Source: Carboxylicivirga fragile (GTDB lineage Bacteria; Bacteroidota; Bacteroidia; Bacteroidales; Marinilabiliaceae). From it: a DNA stretch of 64,000 nt. This document shows positions 35,274-44,325 of the stretch, piece after piece; within the stretch, counting starts at the first letter, position 1, and every line of letters begins with the position of its first letter. The stretch covers positions 97,458-161,457 of the forward strand of contig JAFMVD010000003.1 in assembly GCA_025499625.1 (NCBI GenBank), given 5' to 3'. The notes below the pieces were generated by a model. It saw nothing but the letters and a program-made list of their open reading frames with translations, had not been told where the DNA came from and made no database searches. The translations under genes and the position numbers were made by a program.

Positions 35274-36734
35274 ATGAACTGCGTCGACTTTTTATTAAAA
35301 GATCAATTTTCAAGAGAAGCTAATTTTATACTTGGCCGATCAGAAGAGCTTAGCTTTGCAGCCCTATCACAAAGGGTTGCAAAAGTTTCAGCTTGGATAA
35401 ATGATAATATTGGTAAAGGAAGAAAAGTATTACTATTAGCCCCTAATAGTTCTTTTTTTGTTGTTAATTATCTTGCTATAATGAAGTCGGGCAATGTGGC
35501 GGTTCCCTTGAATCCAGCTATTGAGGCTAAACAATACGACTATATAAAAGAGCAGTGTGAAAGCACTTGTGTTTTCATGTCGGCGCAGGTTAAAAAACGA
35601 CTTAACTTAATTGATGAATCAGTTTGGGATGAGTCCTCTTATGAAGCCATTCTGTCGCAGGATATAGAAGTCGATTTTGAATTAAGTGATTTTGATTCAG
35701 AGCAACTGGCTCAGATAATTTACACCTCAGGCTCAACATCTTTGCCTAAGGGTGTCATGTTATCGCATAAAAATATAATCGCCAATACAGATTCCATAAT
35801 TGACTACTTAAAACTTACAGAGAATGATGTAATGGAAGTTGTGTTGCCATTTTTTTATTGTTATGGCCTGTCCTTACTTCATACGCATCTTAAAATTGGC
35901 GCTAGTATTGTATTAAATAATACATTTATTTTTCTTGGGTCAGTGCTGAGTGATTTAGAAAAGTACAAATGTACTGGATTTGCAGGAGTGCCAAGTCATT
36001 TCCAAATTCTGCTTAGGAAGTCAGATTCTTTCAAAAATACCAATTTTCCGAATTTACGATATGTAACCCAAGCTGGTGGTAAACTGCATACTGCTTTTAT
36101 AAAGGAGTTTTGCGAGTCAAAACCTGAAGTTGAGTTTTATGTGATGTATGGGCAAACTGAGGCTACCGCACGTCTTTCATATCTTCCACCTATGGATTTA
36201 GAAAACAAGTTTGGATCCATTGGTAAGGGGATTCCTGGGGTTGAACTGAAGGTGGTTAATGACGCTGGAGAATTGGTCAAGCCAAATGAGATTGGAGAAA
36301 TAGTAGCTAAAGGTGATAATGTGATGGAGGGCTATTTTAAGGATGAAATAGAAACAAATTCAGCAATTCGGAATAACTGGTTATATACCGGTGACTTGGC
36401 TACAGTTGATGAAGATGGATACATTTACCACGCTGCCAGACGTAAGGAGATTATTAAGGTAGGTGGGAAACGAGTGAGCCCCAAAGAAATTGAAGAAGTT
36501 ATTGTTGGTATTTCAGGGGTGATTGATTGCACAATTGAAGCCATTGATGATGATCTGCTCGGTGAAGCTATTAAAGCAATAGTTGTAATTAATAAAGATC
36601 GAGAAGATATAACTGAGAAATATATTCAGGAGTATTGTTCAGATCATTTAGAGAACTATAAAATACCTCATGTAATTGAGTTTTCTTCGAAGGTTGATGT
36701 TAACGCTGCCGGTAAGAAGGTTTCAAAGCATTAG
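35274..36734 (+). CDS. AMP-forming acyl-CoA/acyl-ACP ligase
   Basis: A 486-residue ANL-family ligase that activates a carboxylic acid with ATP. The P-loop is YTSGSTSLPKG (150-160), followed by MYGQTEATARL (near 291), YTGDLATVDEDGY (near 366) and the hinge region RRKEIIKVGGKRVSPKEIE. The catalytic lysine is K481 in NAAGKKVSK. It differs from the DltA-like enzymes at 1425 and 4019 and looks like a fatty- or hydroxy-acid ligase. The 3-bp gap from the NadE-like gene indicates strict co-expression. It probably loads the ACP at 32008. Confidence 0.87.
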   Translation: MNCVDFLLKDQFSREANFILGRSEELSFAALSQRVAKVSAWINDNIGKGRKVLLLAPNSSFFVVNYLAIMKSGNVAVPLNPAIEAKQYDYIKEQCESTCVFMSAQVKKRLNLIDESVWDESSYEAILSQDIEVDFELSDFDSEQLAQIIYTSGSTSLPKGVMLSHKNIIANTDSIIDYLKLTENDVMEVVLPFFYCYGLSLLHTHLKIGASIVLNNTFIFLGSVLSDLEKYKCTGFAGVPSHFQILLRKSDSFKNTNFPNLRYVTQAGGKLHTAFIKEFCESKPEVEFYVMYGQTEATARLSYLPPMDLENKFGSIGKGIPGVELKVVNDAGELVKPNEIGEIVAKGDNVMEGYFKDEIETNSAIRNNWLYTGDLATVDEDGYIYHAARRKEIIKVGGKRVSPKEIEEVIVGISGVIDCTIEAIDDDLLGEAIKAIVVINKDREDITEKYIQEYCSDHLENYKIPHVIEFSSKVDVNAAGKKVSKH

Positions 36735-36812
36735 TGTATACAATACCTTAATTGGTCAAGTTTTATTCATTGTATTTGATTTATTTAAGTATACTTGATT
36801 AGATTTGAAGCG

Positions 36813-37805
36813 ATGAAGGCAAATGCGAATAGAAAAACTGACTCTACACTCTTTAATGCTCAATTGAAGAGTGTTACTGATGTCAAGTCGATTAATGTAA
36901 GTCGCTTGCTTGAAACATCAAAAGTGGTTTCTGAATTTGTTAAGCAAAACATTCCTATTTCAGCGCATGGAGCATTTGTTATTAATGCTAAGATAAGGCT
37001 CAATGATATTCCTATTACCCGAATTAACTCAATAGTAGATCTTGAATTAATAAATTTCCAATGTGGGCAATCATATTTACAAGAGATTAATGCCAGACTG
37101 CCTATGTCGGGCTTGTATATTGGATGTGTCAAAGTTCCATTGCGAAGGTCACTATTTATTCGTAAAGAGAAAAACGCCTATGGAGTTGCGGAAACCTTGG
37201 GTAGATTAGTGCATGCAGGTTTCTCGATTATAGACTACAAATTAATTAATGACAGCCTTTATTATTGCGTGATGAAAACGCAAGAGCCTGTTATGACTGA
37301 GGAAAGCAGTCGGCGTTGGATTATTGCAATGGATCGAATTGGACAACATGGGGACCTGATGAAAGTTTACAAGTTCAGAACTATGCATCCTTTTTCAGAG
37401 TATCTTCAAGATTTCGTGATTCAGTTAAACGGATATAATAAGCATGGTAAGCCGGCCAATGATTTTCGTTTGACATATTTAGGTCGATTTTTACGAAAGT
37501 ATTGGGTGGATGAGCTTCCACAGATACTTAATTTATTAAGAGGCGAACTATCCATTGTTGGCGTTCGACCATTAAGTCATACTCGTTTTACTGAATTGCC
37601 TGAGGATGTTCAAACCGAAAGAGTTAAGTTTAAGCCAGGATGCATCCCTCCGTATGTTTCGCTTGCGATGCCTGATGATAAGGGAAACATTGAAGCTGAG
37701 CGAATTTACTTCTCACATAAAAGGAAGAGTCCTTATTGGACAGATATAAAATTCTTCTTCTTAGCTATTTATAATATTATTAGGGGCAGAGTGCACAGCG
37801 CATAA
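36813..37805 (+). CDS. Sugar transferase domain protein with unusual N-terminus
   Basis: A 330-residue protein; ATG 36813 is preferred to a TTG at 36795. The C-terminal half is a bacterial sugar transferase: KVYKFRTMHPFSE (about 188-200), the catalytic Asp-Glu in WVDELPQ and GVRPLSHTRF. The typical start of the domain, a basic re-entrant membrane helix with K-R-x-x-D, is missing. In its place are about 170 residues with no membrane helix that I recognise. The C-terminal segment (WTDIKFFFLAIYNII) is the usual amphipathic end. It may work as a peripheral enzyme or with a partner. It ends the EPS operon. Confidence 0.78.
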   Translation: MKANANRKTDSTLFNAQLKSVTDVKSINVSRLLETSKVVSEFVKQNIPISAHGAFVINAKIRLNDIPITRINSIVDLELINFQCGQSYLQEINARLPMSGLYIGCVKVPLRRSLFIRKEKNAYGVAETLGRLVHAGFSIIDYKLINDSLYYCVMKTQEPVMTEESSRRWIIAMDRIGQHGDLMKVYKFRTMHPFSEYLQDFVIQLNGYNKHGKPANDFRLTYLGRFLRKYWVDELPQILNLLRGELSIVGVRPLSHTRFTELPEDVQTERVKFKPGCIPPYVSLAMPDDKGNIEAERIYFSHKRKSPYWTDIKFFFLAIYNIIRGRVHSA

Positions 37806-37896
37806 TGATTATTGGTGTCACAAATGTCAATCGATTAATCACACCCATCACATTTACTAACACTTCTATAAGTAAGTTGTAATTTATAAGGTGAAA

Positions 37897-37927
37897 TTTG
37901 AGAATTGCTAAGCTTTTAGTACATTTC
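37897..37927 (+). promoter_or_regulatory. Promoter of the first PUL regulator
   Basis: TTTG (37897-37900), a 19-bp spacer and TACATTTC (37920-37927) match the Bacteroidota -33/-7 pattern with one mismatch. The regulator start is 17 bp after the element, which implies a very short leader. Confidence 0.5.
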
Positions 37928-37944
37928 AAATAAATTGCCATTAT

Positions 37945-40848
37945 ATGTTTAAGAGCAGATTATATCTTCATAGTTTATTCATCATTTTCTTTTTACCATC
38001 AATTCTCTCAGCACAGAAAGTTGGCTTGCCAGAAATTGAACATTTCAATAGGCGACAATATGGTGGAGGTACACAAAATTGGAAGATAACTCAGGATGAG
38101 CATGACCTGATGTATTTTGCTAATAATGATGGTATTTTAGTTTATGATGGTGTGAATTGGGATTTGTTGACCGATAATGCGCCGGAAGTTATTCGCAGTG
38201 TTGAGGCGATAGATCATCGTATTTATACTTGTTCATATAATGAGTTTGGTTACTACGCTCAAGATTCTTTGAATCACTTGAAGTATAATTCAATGATGGA
38301 TATTGATGATGTTGAGCCAAGTGGTAATTATTGGAATACACATAGGTGGGGAAATAAGCTCGTTTTTCATTCAGAAAGCAATATTACAATTTTGGAAAAT
38401 GATAATTTTGTATGTTCTATCCCTTCAAATAGTCGATTTACTTCTTCATACCTCGTTAATGACTTGTTGTTGGTTCATGATGAGAAACTTGGATTAATGC
38501 AAGTTAGGGGAACAAAAATATATCCGGTTTCTGGAGGCAATGTTTTTTCCGATAAGCTAATTACTTCTATTCTGCGTATCTCGGATAGTAAGATCGTAAT
38601 AGGAACCATGAAAAATGGATTGTATTTATGGGATATGCATACTATCAACCCTTGGAATGTACCTGCTAATGCTATTTTAAAAGAAAATAATATTTTCTGT
38701 AGCACTCCATATTTAGACGATTTCTTGATCTATGGAAGTATTCAGGCTGGATTGATTATTCTTGATAAGAAAGGAAATATTGTTATGCATATCGATAAGG
38801 ATAAGGGTTTGCATAACAATACAGTATTAAGTGTCTTTGTTGACCGGGAAGGTAGTATTTGGGCAGGTCTTGACAATGGAATTGTTAGAGTAAGTTACAA
38901 TGCAGGTTTAACTTATCTGCAAGGGTATTATAATATTGGTACGGGTTATACCATTATAGTTGATGGTGAAGATTATTATATGGGAACCAATCAAGCGCTT
39001 TATATAATTAATAAAGAGAAACTGTATGATCCTTTAAAAACACGTGACGATTTTGTAAAAGTTAAAGGAACTGATGGGCAGGTATGGAGTCTGTTGAAGG
39101 CTAATAATGGGATAATTTGTGGTCATAACTTAGGGGCTTACTCTATAGTAGATGGAGAAGCTAAATTAATAACACCAACTGATGTTAATGGAATTTGGAC
39201 TTTTCGAACCATAAAAGGTTATCCTGAATTGTTATTAGCTGGTACTTATAATGGTCTTGTTTTGTTTGAATATGTAAATGGTGATTGGGCATTTAAATCT
39301 AAAATTAAAGGGTTTAATGAGTCGGCACGTTTTATGGAGTGGGATGAGAATGGCAATTTATGGGTGTCGCATGGATACGAGGGTGTATTTAGATTGAGAT
39401 TTGATAGTGAATATGGTGAGGTAGTTAGCCTTGAAACGATAGGTAATGATGCTTTTAAAGTTAATTCGGCAGGATTGGTCTTGTGTAGGCTTAATGATTT
39501 TTGTGTTTTTACAGGCGAGGAAGGGATTTTTAAAATTGATAAAGAAACAAACCTGCCAACTCCATACCCTTTGTTAGATGCCTATTTTGAAAAAGGCCAT
39601 TTCCCAAAAATGATCACCGAAGATGCGTTTAGTAATATTTGGTTTTTCTTTCAAGGTGAGGTTGGAGTGTTGCGCTATATGGAGGATGGAACATATAAGA
39701 AGATTGACCATCCTTTTAAATCCATGAAAGATAAATTTGTGAATAGTTTTGAGTTTGTGTTGGGTTCTGATGAGGATAATGCACTATTTGGAGTTGAGGA
39801 TGGGTTTGCTCACTATTCCGTTCATGATCAGAAAAACTACAGGGAGCCATTTCGAGTTAATATTAGATCGTTTAAAGGTAAGGGGGACTCCTTGGCTTAT
39901 GTATTAAATCAAGATGATGTTGGCCTTTCTGAGCAAGATGTTATACCTAAGTATGCTTTTCGGAATAATGCCTTTGAAATCAATTTTGCAGCTCCCTATT
40001 ACGAGGATGATCGGATTGAATATTCAACAATGTTAAGAGGAGAAGAAAAAGAAACTCATGCATGGGATACGAAAACAACACGACATTTTTCCAAATTATG
40101 GGAAGGGGAATATGAATTTGTAGTAAAAGCGAGAAATAGATATGGAGTGCAGTCAAAGGCACTTACTTTTAAGTTTGAAGTGCTACCTCCATGGCATAGA
40201 ACCATGCTGGCAAAGCTTGTATATATTATTGCATTTCTTTTTTCCACTTTTTTGTTGTTGCGGATAATCAATAAAAGAATTGATGTCAGTCGCAGAAAAG
40301 AGATAATCAAACAACGTGCTCACTATCATGATAAGGAGCAAGCTCTTAAAAATGAAGCATTGAATGCAGAAAAAGAAATGATTCGTATGCGTAATGAGAA
40401 GCTTCGGAATGAAATGGTTCATAAAGAAAAGGAGTTGGCTAATTCCACAATGAGTATCATTAAGAAAAATGAGTTTTTGACGAGCATAAAAGGACAACTT
40501 AAAAAACTCAAGCAAATTGAAGATAAAACAGAATTAACAAACAAAGTTCAGAGTCTCATCCGAAAAATTGATAAAGATATTGATAGTGAAAGTTACTGGG
40601 AGATTTTTGAGCTTCATTTGGATCAGGTACATGAGTCTTTTTTGCTTCGACTAGCTGAAGAACATCCCGAGTTGTCACCACGCGAGAAAAAGTTATGTGC
40701 ATATATCAGAATGGGTATGACTTCTAAGGAGATTGCCAGTCTAATGAATATTTCGTCTAGAGCTGTTGAGAACAATCGTTACCGCCTTCGTCAGAAACTG
40801 AACTTAAATCACGGTGATAATTTGAGCTTGTACATTACTAATATGTAG
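37945..40848 (+). CDS. One-component membrane regulator: propeller, Y_Y_Y, LuxR-type HTH (copy 1)
   Basis: A 967-residue protein with a signal peptide (1-23), a long periplasmic region of two-component-regulator propeller repeats, and a triple-tyrosine-type beta-sandwich near 670-745. A single membrane helix lies at about 755-775. Cytoplasmic coiled coil follows to about 870, and a LuxR-type HTH closes the protein (LSPREKKLCAYIRMGMTSKE, about 910-955). No histidine kinase or receiver domain is present. It would bind a glycan fragment in the periplasm and control transcription directly. It is transcribed in line with the PUL and has a paralogue at the other end (59529). Confidence 0.88.
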   Translation: MFKSRLYLHSLFIIFFLPSILSAQKVGLPEIEHFNRRQYGGGTQNWKITQDEHDLMYFANNDGILVYDGVNWDLLTDNAPEVIRSVEAIDHRIYTCSYNEFGYYAQDSLNHLKYNSMMDIDDVEPSGNYWNTHRWGNKLVFHSESNITILENDNFVCSIPSNSRFTSSYLVNDLLLVHDEKLGLMQVRGTKIYPVSGGNVFSDKLITSILRISDSKIVIGTMKNGLYLWDMHTINPWNVPANAILKENNIFCSTPYLDDFLIYGSIQAGLIILDKKGNIVMHIDKDKGLHNNTVLSVFVDREGSIWAGLDNGIVRVSYNAGLTYLQGYYNIGTGYTIIVDGEDYYMGTNQALYIINKEKLYDPLKTRDDFVKVKGTDGQVWSLLKANNGIICGHNLGAYSIVDGEAKLITPTDVNGIWTFRTIKGYPELLLAGTYNGLVLFEYVNGDWAFKSKIKGFNESARFMEWDENGNLWVSHGYEGVFRLRFDSEYGEVVSLETIGNDAFKVNSAGLVLCRLNDFCVFTGEEGIFKIDKETNLPTPYPLLDAYFEKGHFPKMITEDAFSNIWFFFQGEVGVLRYMEDGTYKKIDHPFKSMKDKFVNSFEFVLGSDEDNALFGVEDGFAHYSVHDQKNYREPFRVNIRSFKGKGDSLAYVLNQDDVGLSEQDVIPKYAFRNNAFEINFAAPYYEDDRIEYSTMLRGEEKETHAWDTKTTRHFSKLWEGEYEFVVKARNRYGVQSKALTFKFEVLPPWHRTMLAKLVYIIAFLFSTFLLLRIINKRIDVSRRKEIIKQRAHYHDKEQALKNEALNAEKEMIRMRNEKLRNEMVHKEKELANSTMSIIKKNEFLTSIKGQLKKLKQIEDKTELTNKVQSLIRKIDKDIDSESYWEIFELHLDQVHESFLLRLAEEHPELSPREKKLCAYIRMGMTSKEIASLMNISSRAVENNRYRLRQKLNLNHGDNLSLYITNM

Positions 40849-40864
40849 TACTCTTTTACTACGT
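40843..40864 (+). terminator. Weak hairpin at the end of the regulator gene
   Basis: An 8-bp stem (ATGTAGTA with TACTACGT, one G-T pair) with a 6-nt loop overlaps the stop codon. There is no strong T run, so the call is tentative. Confidence 0.3.
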
Positions 40865-41060
40865 TGTGTTAAAATATGTTGCTTCCTTAAGTGGATGGTG
40901 TGAGTGTTTGATGTGAATGATATTTCTCATGTTTTATTTTTATAAATCATTGTTAAAGAGTGTTATAGTATTTTAGGTGTGAGTTTTATGTGAGTTTCTT
41001 TGAGTAGGTTGGTGAAGTTTATGTGTATTGTAAAATTAGGGTTTGTTAACAAATGAGATG

Positions 41061-41068
41061 TATGTTTG
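41061..41068 (+). promoter_or_regulatory. Candidate promoter of the susC operon
   Basis: TATGTTTG matches TAnnTTTG exactly, with TTAG at 41036-41039 (21-bp spacing) as a near -33 box. It is 32 bp ahead of the susC start and would be the main target of the PUL regulators. Confidence 0.45.
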
Positions 41069-41099
41069 TCATCATCATTTATTATTAAATCCAAAAATT

Positions 41100-44000
41100 A
41101 TGAAACATCTGTTAGGGATTTTCCTACTTTTCCTGACTCTTAGTAGTCAGGCGCAAGAAATAACTGTTACAGGTACAGTGACAGATGCATCGGATGGCTT
41201 ACCCATTCCTGGTGCGAGTGTAGTTGTTAAAGGAACAACAAACGGTACTATTACCACTATTGATGGTAATTACTCTTTAATAGTTAATCAAGGTGAAACT
41301 TTAGTGTTTAGTTTCGTTGGGATGTTATCTCAAGAGAAAGTTATTGAAGGTACAGTTATTAATGTATCACTTTCATCTGATATGACTGATCTTGACGAAG
41401 TGGTTGTGGTTGGTTACGGTGTTAAGAAAAAAGCATTGGTAACTGGTGCTAACCTTAATGTTAAGGGAGATGAAATTGTAGAAAAGAATACTGGTTCTGC
41501 AATGGAAGCTTTACAGGGAATTTCTCCTGGTGTTAACATTACGCGTAACAATGGTGCTCCAGGTGCGGGAACAAAGGTTTCTATTCGTGGATTAGGTACC
41601 ATCGGTAATTCCCAACCTCTTTATGTTGTTGATGGAGTTCAAGTTGATAATATTGATTATCTGAACTCTGGTGATATTGAGTCTATCGATGTTTTGAAAG
41701 ATGCGGCATCTGCAGCAATTTATGGATCACGTGCTGCCAATGGTGTAATTTTAGTAGCCACCAAAAAGGCCAAATCTGGTTCTAAAACACGTGTAACATA
41801 CGATGGTTATTATGGAGTTCAGAATATCTATAAGAATGTAACACCATTAAATGCACAGGAGTACATGTACATCATGGATGAAGGTCGAACTAATGACGGT
41901 CTAGCTCCGAATGATTGGGAAAGCATTGTTAAAAATAATTCCTGGTTGAATAATACTTACCCTGATAATTTAGGAACACAGCTTGGTGAAGATGTATGGG
42001 GCCGACTTCAAGAAGGATGGCAAGGTACTAATTGGATCGATGAAATGACCGAAAAAAACGCACCAGTACAAAGTCATTCGGTTAATATTACTGGTTCTGG
42101 TGAAGACATTGTTTATGCACTTGGTGTTTCGTATTTCGATCAAGGTGGATTAATCGGTGGTGAAATTACGGATGCTGGATTTAAACGTGTTACGGCTCGT
42201 TTTAACTCTGAAATGGTATTATTCAAAAATGATCGATTCAATATTGTAAAAATTGGTGAAAACTTTACTTATAACAATACTGAGAATCGTGCAGTTGCTA
42301 CTGGTAATATTTATTGGAATGATTTACACAATGCAATTGTGCAAAATCCTCTAATGCCTGCTTATTGGGATAAATCTCCAGATAAGCATGGTTTTACACC
42401 TACTATGGACGGCTTGGCAAATGATCAGCACAACCCTTTAGCTGTGATGTATTATCGCCATAATTATAATTGGGGTAAAGGAAATACTATTGTAGGTAAT
42501 GTTTTTGCTGAAATTCAGCCAATTCAGAATTTAGTATTCCGATCGGCCTATGGTTTATCAGCTTGGTACGGCAATAGCCGCTCATGGACGCCTACTTTTG
42601 CCTTAGGCACACTATATTCACAAGCAAATGATGCTGCTCAACAAAGTGCTTATCAAGGGGTAAATCATACATTTACTAATACCTTAGCATATGATTATAC
42701 CATATCTGAACATAAAATTTCGGCTTTAGCTGGTATGGAAATGATTAAGAATGGTAGTAATATGAATGTTGGTGGTCGTATTGCTAATACAATATATGGA
42801 ACGCCAGAATATGCCTACCTAAATAATGCTCAAAAAGGTGAAACTTCGCAAGGTATTGATACTTGGGGTGCAGATTATGGAGACCAAGGTGGAGGTATGA
42901 TGTCTTATTTTGGACGTTTATCTTATAATTATAAAGAAAGATACCTGCTTGATATGACCGTTCGTTATGATGGATCTTCTAATTTCGGAAAAGGTTATAA
43001 GTATGGAACATTTCCGTCTGTTTCGGCTGGTTGGATTTTTACTGAAGAATCTTTTGCTTCTGATTTAGATTTTATGACTTTTGGTAAGCTACGCGCTAGT
43101 TGGGGTCAAAATGGTAATGAAAGAATTGGTGCTTTTAGGTATAGTGCAAACATTGATTATATTAATCCTGGTTATTTCTTTGGTGATACTAAGCCCGTTT
43201 CGGGTTTAACAACAGTACCAGCTAACGTGCCTACTCCTAATATTACTTGGGAAACATCTGAACAGTTAAACTTTGGTTTGGATACACGTTTTCTCAATTC
43301 TAGATTAGGTTTCACATTCGATTGGTATAAGAAAACTACCAAGGATTGGCTAGTGGAAAATGTTCCGATTCAAGGTACTGCTGGAGCAGGTTATCCTTCA
43401 AGAAATGCAGGTGCTGTTGAGAATAAAGGATTTGAATTGTCTCTTTCTTGGAATGATAATTTAGGAGATTTTAAATATGGTGCTACTTTAAGTGGAGCCT
43501 ATAATCAAAATAAAGTAACTGAGCTTAATAATGGTGAAGGTATTATTTACGGACCTGGATCTGTTTTATCTCAAGGAACATCTGATATATCACGTGTTCA
43601 AGTTGGCCAACCTATAGGATTCTTTATTGGTTATGAAACAGATGGTATACTTCAAAACCAAGATGCTGTTGATGCTTATGTAGCACCTGAGGGAGCTCCA
43701 AATGCAGGTTCACCTTATTTTGAAGATCAACGCCCTGGTGATGTTAAATTTGTTGATCAAAATGGTGATGGTACAATTGATGATAAGGATAGAGTAATGT
43801 TAGGTGACCCTAATCCTGATTTTGAATTAGGTATTCAATTGAATGCAGAATACAAAGGATTTTATTCTGCCATAACGATGTCTGGAAAGTTTGGCATGCA
43901 AGTTATGCAATCCTACCGTTCATTTGCCGATCGTTTTGATCAGAATTATACGACTGAAGTGTTTGGTCGCTGGCATGGTGAAGGAACCTCAAACAGTATG

Positions 44001-44309
44001 CCTCGTTTAAGTTCTTCATCGCATCGTAATACAAATTATATTTCTGATATTTTCATGCAGGATGCAGATTATTTGAGAATTAACAACTTGACAGTTGGGT
44101 ATAAGTTTGATAAGTTATTATCGAATTATAATTGGGTACAAGGTGCCAAATTGTATGTAGCATTTAATAACCTGTATACCTTTACTGGTTTCGAAGGCAT
44201 GGATCCTGAAGTAGGATTTGGACACGATGCAGGTTGGGCTTCTGGAGTGGATTTAGGATTGTATCCTTTACCACGTACAGTAATGATGGGTGTAAGTGTT
44301 ACTTTCTAA
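41100..44309 (+). CDS. susC: SusC-family TonB-dependent outer membrane transporter
   Basis: A 1069-residue outer-membrane importer. ATG 41100 gives a clean signal peptide (MKHLLGIFLLFLTLSSQAQ); an earlier in-frame ATG at 41043 would add 19 unlikely residues. A carboxypeptidase-regulatory-like domain follows (about 22-100, VTGTVTDASDGLPIPGA), then the TonB box and plug start (DLDEVVVVGYG). The plug has GAPGAGTKVSIRG and VLKDAASAAIYGSRAANG. The rest forms the 22-strand barrel and ends in aromatic VSVTF. It imports glycan oligomers with energy from TonB, with SusD (next gene) as the lid. Length is normal. Confidence 0.96.
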   Translation: MKHLLGIFLLFLTLSSQAQEITVTGTVTDASDGLPIPGASVVVKGTTNGTITTIDGNYSLIVNQGETLVFSFVGMLSQEKVIEGTVINVSLSSDMTDLDEVVVVGYGVKKKALVTGANLNVKGDEIVEKNTGSAMEALQGISPGVNITRNNGAPGAGTKVSIRGLGTIGNSQPLYVVDGVQVDNIDYLNSGDIESIDVLKDAASAAIYGSRAANGVILVATKKAKSGSKTRVTYDGYYGVQNIYKNVTPLNAQEYMYIMDEGRTNDGLAPNDWESIVKNNSWLNNTYPDNLGTQLGEDVWGRLQEGWQGTNWIDEMTEKNAPVQSHSVNITGSGEDIVYALGVSYFDQGGLIGGEITDAGFKRVTARFNSEMVLFKNDRFNIVKIGENFTYNNTENRAVATGNIYWNDLHNAIVQNPLMPAYWDKSPDKHGFTPTMDGLANDQHNPLAVMYYRHNYNWGKGNTIVGNVFAEIQPIQNLVFRSAYGLSAWYGNSRSWTPTFALGTLYSQANDAAQQSAYQGVNHTFTNTLAYDYTISEHKISALAGMEMIKNGSNMNVGGRIANTIYGTPEYAYLNNAQKGETSQGIDTWGADYGDQGGGMMSYFGRLSYNYKERYLLDMTVRYDGSSNFGKGYKYGTFPSVSAGWIFTEESFASDLDFMTFGKLRASWGQNGNERIGAFRYSANIDYINPGYFFGDTKPVSGLTTVPANVPTPNITWETSEQLNFGLDTRFLNSRLGFTFDWYKKTTKDWLVENVPIQGTAGAGYPSRNAGAVENKGFELSLSWNDNLGDFKYGATLSGAYNQNKVTELNNGEGIIYGPGSVLSQGTSDISRVQVGQPIGFFIGYETDGILQNQDAVDAYVAPEGAPNAGSPYFEDQRPGDVKFVDQNGDGTIDDKDRVMLGDPNPDFELGIQLNAEYKGFYSAITMSGKFGMQVMQSYRSFADRFDQNYTTEVFGRWHGEGTSNSMPRLSSSSHRNTNYISDIFMQDADYLRINNLTVGYKFDKLLSNYNWVQGAKLYVAFNNLYTFTGFEGMDPEVGFGHDAGWASGVDLGLYPLPRTVMMGVSVTF

Positions 44310-44325
44310 TTTTAAATTAAGACTA

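Noticed and set aside
37945..40848. Hybrid two-component system sensor
   Set aside because: After the membrane helix there is only coiled coil and a LuxR-type HTH; no kinase H-box, ATPase or receiver motif is present.
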